From Strongylocentrotus droebachiensis (Eukaryota; Echinodermata; Echinoidea; Camarodonta; Strongylocentrotidae): a stretch of DNA of 64,000 nucleotides. Numbering within the stretch: the first letter of the stretch is position 1; the number at the start of each line of letters is the position of its first letter. The notes under the pieces are model-generated. The model had not been told where the DNA came from, did no database searches, and was given only the letters and a program-made list of their open reading frames with translations. Location of the stretch: assembly GCA_035222895.1 (NCBI GenBank), contig JAVYIG010000318.1, positions 62,001-126,000 on the forward strand, read 5' to 3'. Positions 56,835 to 64,000 of the stretch are shown one piece after another. The translations under genes and the position numbers were made by a program.

Positions 56835-58230
56835 TAGTTTTAAGATAATTTCTGCCTATAAATTTAAAGATAGGATAATTATTACAGGTCGCCCTGAAGA
56901 GCACACTCTTTCGATTGGATATGGACAAGATGATATACTCGTTAATAAATTGTACTTTATTTATTTATTTAATTCTTGATATAATACAAATCGTGCATAC
57001 AGTACAATAATGCAAATGGTTAAATCAAACAAAGTCCAGATGATAATCAGGGTAGAATGACCACTGAGGTTTAAATAATTCAAGAAATAGTACAATAAAT
57101 ATCAGTCATGAAACATAAATCGTAATTCAATGGAGAAAAGTAATTGCATTTGTGATCAAAGTTATAAAATATCTATAAAGAGTTGAAAAGAGAATATAAT
57201 TATATAATTATAATTCAAAGGTTTGAGTATCAAAATGTGTAAACATATTGCAAAACAATAAGCCGTTTAAGTGGCCCATGAACTATCTTATTTTATGCAG
57301 GGCTTGAATGGTGTGAAAGATTGTTTTTATCGTATTATGATTTAAGATTGTACTTGTTGTACTATAATCTAATTAATACTAAATGGCCGAAAAATGTGGC
57401 GACATAAACGCATTGAACCGAGAATAATTGGATAATTTTGGTAAACAATTTTTCACCGAAGTATATTGCACGAGAGATTGCAATGATATCATTAAATAAA
57501 CTTAAAACTCTAAAAAATAAAATAGGCGAGGTCATTGAATCGTCTACATTCCAAGGTGTTTTTCTCCCCTTTATCTTACTTTACATTTGCATTTAAGCGC
57601 CAAATGAGCGTGGTAGGGGAGAACACTTCTTTATTCGCGCTATTTTTTGTTAATACTTCGTTTTTTGTCATTTTACCTTGAATTTGCAATCACGAGCCAA
57701 ATGAGGTTGGGGAAAAAGTTTTAGAATAGTTTTGGAAATTTTGCAATGATCGAGAATTAAAACTGATCGCAAGGGAAAAAAAAGTGTTGACAGTCTGGTC
57801 AATCCTTCAACTATACTCAATGTCAGCTTATGCCGTCTTTCATCGAGGATTGGCAGTCCCTAATCCTTGATAATTGTTTGTTATTGTAACTTTCATTCAT
57901 TTATTTATTTAGTTAACAAACTGCTTTCGCTGATATCCCTGCTTGTTTGAAACAACGTGAATATGTAAAATATTTACAAATATAATAATTACAAATTGAA
58001 GACATAAATAACAAACGAAACAAAGACAAATACAATATTATGAATACAATATTGCAAAGTGTAACAAAACATTCAGTATAATCAAAACATATATTTGATA
58101 AAAATGTCCAAGTTCTGTTTTATGTCGTTGAGATGAAAATGAGATGATAAATAGGAGATTTTTCAGAGGGGATATATTGAGGGAGAGTAAATATAGTTTG
58201 TAAAGAAAGATTGAGAGAGAATGAGAGAGT

Positions 58231-58272
<42 letters not shown>

Positions 58273-59635
58273 AAGGGGAAGGAGGGAGCGATGGAGAATA
58301 AAGGATTGCGTGAGTATTACAAGAGTCATGAGTCATGAGTCAGCTAAAGTGTATGTCATAGAACAGTGTACAAGTAGGGTACAAAATACACGGAACATGA
58401 GAGAGGGGTAGAAAGCGGGACAAAAAGAGAATGAGGATAGGAGAGAGACAGTTGAGAAACAGAAAGAAAGAAAGACAGATCCTTTATACATGTACATGAA
58501 TACGTAAACAGTAATCCTTTACGCGGTACTGTCTCCCGATGGCAAATAAAAGAGTTATACCAAAATTGCTTTGAAATATTTGAGTGAAGAGGCTTTAGTC
58601 TCTGTACGTTGGGAATTGTATATATTCCCTTGTTTCGACCACATTAAAGTTCGTTTACCACTCTCACCGACATAACACCGTTTCTTGAAGGAAGGCAGTG
58701 GTTTTTGATCGTGTTTCAACTGAATAGTGGGGTTTCGTGAAACTTTGGCATAAATCCCGGGGGCCATTCCATTGACACATTTTACATTTAGATCAATCTT
58801 TGAACCTGACACCTTAAAATAAATGTCTTTCCCATGTAAGGCCTGCCATAAATTTGGTACGTGGGTTTTGGATGCGCTCCCAGGAAAATTTGTTTTACCT
58901 ATCTAAGATCTAATTTCTATCTAAGAGTAAATCGGAACAGTTTGACCAGACAACATCACTAAAATCAAATAACGGCATTACGAGGGAGGTACATGATAGT
59001 AATTCACATGCAATTGTCTTTGAGCTTTTCTTGGTCATGAAGTCAACATGGTAACTATTTGACATATTTTAGTCCAGAAATCCAACTAAGCATTTAAAAT
59101 CGTTTGATCAAGTAACTGAAACACGATTAGATTTGGTATCATATGCTATATACATATCTTTAGGCTTTCTAGTCTAGAAATAGTAGGGAAGAAATACGTT
59201 ACTTCCTGTTCATGTTTGTTATTGGAACTTTTGAATAGTGAATGAAAACACGGTTAAGTTTAGGTATTCATACGCACCATATACACATTGCTACAATGAC
59301 ATCAAGAGCATAAGTCTAACTTTTGCAATGAATGTTCCAATTGGAAGTAATTTTGTCACAATGTCTGAAGTGGAAGAGCGCCCTTCTTGTTAAAACATTT
59401 AAAGCATCCATAATGTCATTTCAATTTGATGGTTTGGTGATCTATGTGAAACTGAGTCGGTGTCAGAAGAGCACAATGATATTTTTTTTCAATTCAAACG
59501 CTATAAATCACTAACATTCAAAGTATAGTCTATTAGTTCAAAGGCATGTCGTCTTGCGTATATTATCATCGATAGTGCGTGTTATAAGCTCGTCAAATAA
59601 ATCCTCGACTGACGTGATTCGATTGGTGAATAATA
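56835..59635. other. A5-B5 intergenic region
   Basis: Nearly collinear with the A2-B2 region (21040-23847): same flank block, (GA)n at 58221-58273, antisense MSGSKIDLNVK frame at 58555-58812, ETS-like ACTTCCTG at 59201-59208. No other gene seen. Confidence 0.6.
58221..58273. repeat. (GA)n microsatellite upstream of B5
   Basis: GA repeats with GT and AAA interruptions, homologous in place to those before B1 and B2. Confidence 0.9.
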
Positions 59636-59690
59636 ATGTCAATTTATACAGAAGTTCTTCTTTTTCTCACCGTTATAATCTCCAAATCTG
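59636..59690 (+). CDS. B5 exon 1: signal peptide
   Basis: MSIYTEVLLFLTVIISKS, donor GTAAGT, 55 nt. Confidence 0.84.
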
Positions 59691-62600
59691 GTAAGTTTTA
59701 TTTTATGTTAACTCGATAAAAGTCGTTGGTATTCGGCCAATGCGGATAATTAGAGAGATATAATTCATTTAATGTTCACTAACTGATAGTCTTTGCATTC
59801 TTGATTTCAAATTCCTGCCTATCTCATAATCCGCTATTATCTCTTGATGGGAGTAAATAGATTGATAACAATCACGACGATTGTTTAGAAATTCCTATCA
59901 TGGGCGCAAACATGGTAGTAAAGCTTAACTAAAAAATGATACCAACTCCAATCTTTGTCGTAAATCCTGCTAACACTTGTTCATTTATACGCCAAGTCGT
60001 GTTGAAAGCTATTTGGGCAAACTATAAAATATACATTTAAACAATAAAAATAAAATTTGACCATTTTATTGTATTGTAAATGTGTTTATTAGAGGCACCC
60101 TCCTTATCACTAAATTCGCATTTCATTTTCTGAATAGGTCCGGTGCCCCCCCCCCCCTCCCCCCACCCCCTTTCCTCCACCGATCATCCCAATGACCTTT
60201 CAGTGGGTGGCATGCGTTATGTCACTATCTAATGCATACTATTAATAATGTAGTAGGTACCTTTCTTATAGAAACTCGTTTCTTTTCACCCATGCAGGAT
60301 ACCATGCATTTGAGGTGTCTATTCAGACATTCAATTCTCTTCCAGTCATTGGGGAAGATTTCACAATGGTCTGCACCTTCACGCCGGAAACAAGAGATCG
60401 GCGGCTAATTTGGACCAAGGGTAACAACATTGTGGTTGCCTCTCACGTTTGTTTGCCTTATAGGACTTGTACGTGGTTTACCGGTCCTTACCCAACGAAG
60501 TTCAGCTTTTTGGCAGACACTAGCAGTGGAAATTTGACACTAAAACAACTTGACAGAAATGATAGCGACAATTACCGGTGCACGGTTATCAGTACATATG
60601 GGGTGGATAATCCAGGATCAAATAGCATTCACGTAACACCATTGCCACCAGGTATGCTATTGTAATGAATTTACGATCTTAAGCAATTGATAAAAACATA
60701 CTTTTAAAGTAACTGTGTCAATTATACGTGATGCTCCAATGCCGAAGTGGTAATCTTGGAAAGGCTGTTTTAGAGTAATTTTAATTCAAAGCGACCCTTT
60801 ATCGTGACTATTTCCCCTTATGTCACCAGCTCCGCCAAATAGGATCTTTATCACGGATGAGAGATCTGGTGGTTATTACACTAACATCGCCGATATGACG
60901 GTTACTGCTGGAGAGTTGTATGTCATCACATGTGTAGCATATGGGGCAAGGCCTCCTGCAATACTAGAATGGCGTACACCAGATGATGTAACGGTTGTTC
61001 TTCAAAACCAGTCTGACACAGCACAAGGCAATAGCTTTATCTCTCGGAAGGCAATTACCATCACGCCCTCTGCTAATGATCAAGGAAAGAATCTTCGCTG
61101 CGTGGCATCACATCCAGAACTACCAAGTAACCGTCAGCTTTCAGTTTACTTTAATGTTCAAGGTAAGAAATATATTTACACTAGTATAACGCGTTTTCAA
61201 TATCTCACAGCCTGGCAATTCAATATTTTTTGATCGCAGATTACATTAATGTCAGTCAAGTGACCCCACGTCTTCCAGTTTGTTTACCTTGTATCAACTG
61301 CCAATCTGATTTCAACTTGGAACTCAATGGGGCAATATAAAATACTGAATCGTCTATTTTGATTGAGGATTTGTATTTTTAGTGTACTTATAGAAACAGA
61401 TTTGTTTAGCGCTTTCTTGGAAGAAACATTTCCTTAAATTTCTTTTTATGTAATGAGGTTCTTCTGACCATCATCCTCTTTTTTTACAACAAGAGATAAC
61501 AAGCGCGTTATTCAGCGTTTCTTACACGATTTTGAAATACGATATCACGTTCTCCCTCCCTCTCTATCTCTCTTATAAAGTTCAACCCTCTAGTGTATCG
61601 ATTTTTCCAAGTGGATATAACAAGGAACAACATGGGTCAACATTCATTAACGTTCAAGAAGGTTCATCGACTTCGATCACTTGTAAAAGTATTGGATCAT
61701 TACCAGCGGTTAAACTAACACTGACTCTTGTTGGTGACACCGATACTATTCCCGGTAACCTTACAACGTATCACAATGCTTTAGATGGAAGTTTGTTTGA
61801 CACCGAAATTACCATCGCAATACATCCAGAGAGAAAGCACCATGGAATGTTCATTGAATGCTATGTATCTCTGGACGAAATCTATATTGATCTGCTGGTA
61901 GCCAAGATGATCATTTACAGTGAGTTTAGAGTTTTTAATATATCGAGAATATGTCTTCTTTTGAATAACCCTAATGTTAAGAAATGTAGTATTAGTATGA
62001 GCTTCATCCACTGAAAGAGCTTATTTTTGCTAAGATTTTGAATAAAATTGTTATTTTCATGTATCATCATCTTCTCAGTTTATAGAATCATTATTAATAA
62101 GTTATCGGCACATATGACTTGCAGGAAAAGCAAACGTTTTATCACTACGACCCTCAGTTCTCTCATCATTGTATAATTAAATATAAGGTCAACTGGGGGT
62201 GGGGTTAACAACATGACACTTGGACTCAGTATAGCTTTACCCATAATCATATCTTTCATTTCATTCTTAAGGCCCACCGGATGGTGTTACAATGACTACC
62301 CTCGATGATCTACACGACGGTATAGGAACCAACGTAAGCTGCAGAGCTGTTGATGGATACCCTGCTCCGCTCATCCATTGGTACATCGGATCAAGAAATG
62401 TGACTAATGATTCGTATCTAAAGACTTCAATGAATCCAGCTGATCGGTATGTAGATGGTCGATATGATGCTGACAGCATCCTTACCCTCATACCACAAAG
62501 GTTTGATCATGGAAAACCTCTTCTCTGCCAGGCAGTTCAACATACAACACCCTCTATGCAGGAAGTTAAATATACAACAACGGTTGTGTGGTCAGTTAAT

Positions 62601-63300
62601 GATAGCATGGTTTTAAACATATCATGTGAGTATCCATTTTCCTTTACAATTTGGTGAGGACATTTTAATATGTATTGGTCTGTCCAAGCGTTTATTAAAT
62701 ATTATCAAGACTCCACGACTGCTCTCCTTTTTTCCTTAAGATTCTACTTTTTGATTTGATTTATATAAGTATGTGCAATTATGGAAATGCTTTACTCGTC
62801 CAACGTGAGCTGGTGGTTTCCCATTTGAAAACAACATGCATATAGATCTCGAGCAGTCAACATGCAATGAGTTTCAATTAGTCCCACCCTAATAACCTTA
62901 ATTTACCTCCCCATTACAGCCTCATCCTTAAATCTCATTCTATTTTATATCATCTCTTTTCGAAACTGATTTTCAATATTTTTCTTCCATCTAGATGACC
63001 CAGTTGTGTTCGTTTCTTCTCGACGGCTTACATCAAATACAGCAAGTACTGGGTTTGTATTGAAATGTACCTCAGACGCCAATCCTCCTACTTTTATCTT
63101 CCAATGGCTATGTAACGGCACACTATTTTCTTACGGCACCCGTAACATATCACACTCCAAGACTGTACTCCAAGGTGAAACGCTGACCTCTAGCGAAGTG
63201 ACGATTCGAAATCCCCTGTCAGAAGATTCATGTGAATACAAATGCATTGCTATTTCAAGATATGGTTCCGGAAGTGCAGTATTTAACTCCACGTTTTCTC
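59636..63300 (+). CDS. Gene B5: class B (subtype x), open through Ig5, no FN3 exon seen
   Basis: Exons 59636-59690, 60298-60651, 60830-61162, 61581-61919, 62272-62625 and 62995-63300 join to at least 580 residues: signal 1-18, V-like Ig to 136, Ig2 to 247, Ig3 to 360, Ig4 to 478, Ig5 to 580. Close to B1 throughout. Like B1, Ig3 has Leu for the core Trp (61721-61723). Ig4 has a five-residue insertion (VDGRY) that partly repeats its neighbour. The sequence after 63300 does not match the B FN3 intron, and no FN3 exon occurs by 64000; reading through the donor ends at 63414-63416. The gene may continue past the window, use another last exon, or be truncated. Confidence 0.78.
60145..60170 (+). repeat. 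Poly-C tract in B5 intron 1
   Basis: C-runs broken by T and A, same place as in the other B genes. Confidence 0.9.
60298..60651 (+). CDS. B5 exon 2: V-like Ig
   Basis: Acceptor CATGCAG, donor GTATGC, 354 nt. MVCTFTPETRDRRLIWTKG, loop CLPYRTC, DSDNYRC. Confidence 0.9.
60830..61162 (+). CDS. B5 exon 3: C2-like Ig2
   Basis: Acceptor GTCACCAG, donor GTAAGA, 333 nt. YVITCVAYGARPPAILEW and LRCVASHPEL. Confidence 0.9.
61581..61919 (+). CDS. B5 exon 4: C2-like Ig3 lacking core Trp
   Basis: Acceptor TTATAAAG, donor GTGAGT, 339 nt. SITCKSIGSLPAVKLTLTLV; second Cys in FIECYVSLDE. The last base is A, not G, so the split codon becomes Ser. Confidence 0.86.
62272..62625 (+). CDS. B5 exon 5: I-set-like Ig4
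   Basis: Acceptor TTCTTAAG, donor GTGAGT, 354 nt. VSCRAVDGYPAPLIHWYIGS and LLCQAVQH. DRYVDGRYDADS shows a 15-nt in-frame insertion. Confidence 0.88.
62995..63300 (+). CDS. B5 exon 6: I-set-like Ig5
   Basis: Acceptor CATCTAG, donor GTAAGA, 306 nt. LKCTSDANPPTFIFQWLCNG and CEYKCIAISRYGSGSA. Confidence 0.88.
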
Positions 63301-64000
63301 GTAAGAAGAACTGTATTTTTCGTTCTATATTCAGGTCCATTTCTATCTCGCTATGCGATTCTTTGTTATCTTCATTTGAATTGGAAATTTCTCCACAAGT
63401 GGAGCAGGGTGTATAAACTGCTAAGGTAAGGAGAGTTTTCGGTCTACGACACTAGACTGAAATTGATCCTGATAAAACCAGAGACTAGAGGAATTACGCT
63501 AACATCAATATGTTTATGCTATTTTGAGTGGTATGTGAAACCGTTCTAAAAGTCCTGTACGCACCTCTTTTTTCCCCTTAGATTTGTTTATGAAAATTCG
63601 AAAATGAAATTATGAACTTGGAATGCTTCCTCTCTGATAACAATTGGGGGACATAACCCTCCCACTCCCTCCCATATAAAAAGGGGAGTGGTAAAAGCGA
63701 TCAAAGAAAAGTAACAACATGGACAGAAATTGACGTAGTGTTATTTCCAACCAAGTCCTGTGGTCTTAATTGGAATGAACTAGCTTACAATTTTCATTCT
63801 CTTACACTCTGCAATCTAATTAGAATGTAAAACCACTGTAACTTTGAACTAATTTAGTGACTATATCTACATAAAATGTTCATGTAATAAACATCTTATA
63901 ACATCGATAGTTCTAGTTTGAACATAATTTGTTTGAATACAAGACAATATAAGAAGCCATAGCTTCCCATTTCAACCATTATACATTTACCCCGATAAAA
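63301..64000. other. Downstream of B5: end of the recognisable array
   Basis: After about 63420 the sequence does not resemble the B Ig5-FN3 intron, an FN3 exon or an A upstream block. No gene was recognised. Another array unit, if present, would begin outside the window. Confidence 0.5.

Overview
The window comes from an AT-rich animal genome with short phase-1 introns, long poly-C and (GA)n tracts and remnants of DNA transposons and non-LTR retrotransposons. A marine invertebrate deuterostome, most likely an echinoderm, fits best, but the species cannot be fixed from the sequence. There is no bacterial, organellar or viral gene set.

The content is a head-to-tail array of ten immunoglobulin-superfamily genes, all on the + strand. 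Two gene classes, here called A and B, alternate: A1 (264), B1 (12179), A2 (17201), B2 (23848), A3 (28716), B3 (36387), A4 (41015), B4 (47593), A5 (52780), B5 (59636). One A+B pair spans about 11.5-12.3 kb; the first pair is longer by a transposon insertion of about 3.9 kb. Each full gene encodes a signal peptide, a V-like Ig domain, two C2-like Ig domains, two I-set-like Ig domains and the first half of a fibronectin type III domain that ends at a stop codon. Every Ig domain is one exon and every intron is phase 1. No transmembrane segment is encoded, so the predicted products (about 590-640 residues) look secreted. Class B has an intron between signal peptide and V domain; class A has none there. 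Exon lengths were checked by hand and every internal exon is a multiple of three.

A2, A3, A4, B1, B3 and B4 have open spliced frames. A1 has a nonsense codon in Ig5 and a nested transposon pair before its FN3 exon. A5 has lost its start codon, has a nonsense codon in the V domain and a damaged FN3 splice acceptor. B2 keeps only its signal and V exons; about 2.7 kb of unrelated DNA follows. B5 is open through Ig5 but shows no FN3 exon before the window ends. Subtypes follow an order (A: a,b,a,b,a/b; B: x,x,y,y,x), and A5 and A3 look mosaic, which suggests unequal crossing-over or gene conversion.

All five A genes carry an IRF-like element, GAAANNGAAA on the minus strand, about 160-190 bp before the start codon (one mismatch in A1). 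The V domains carry an extra two-cysteine loop that is constant in class A and different in every B gene. With tandem amplification, pseudogenes and mosaics this suggests a fast-evolving secreted recognition family, possibly immune or allorecognition. That role is inference. Other insertions include a foldback element at 25.8-26.05 kb, a Tc1/mariner-like MITE at 13.5 kb and a non-LTR retrotransposon 3' end in A3 intron 1.
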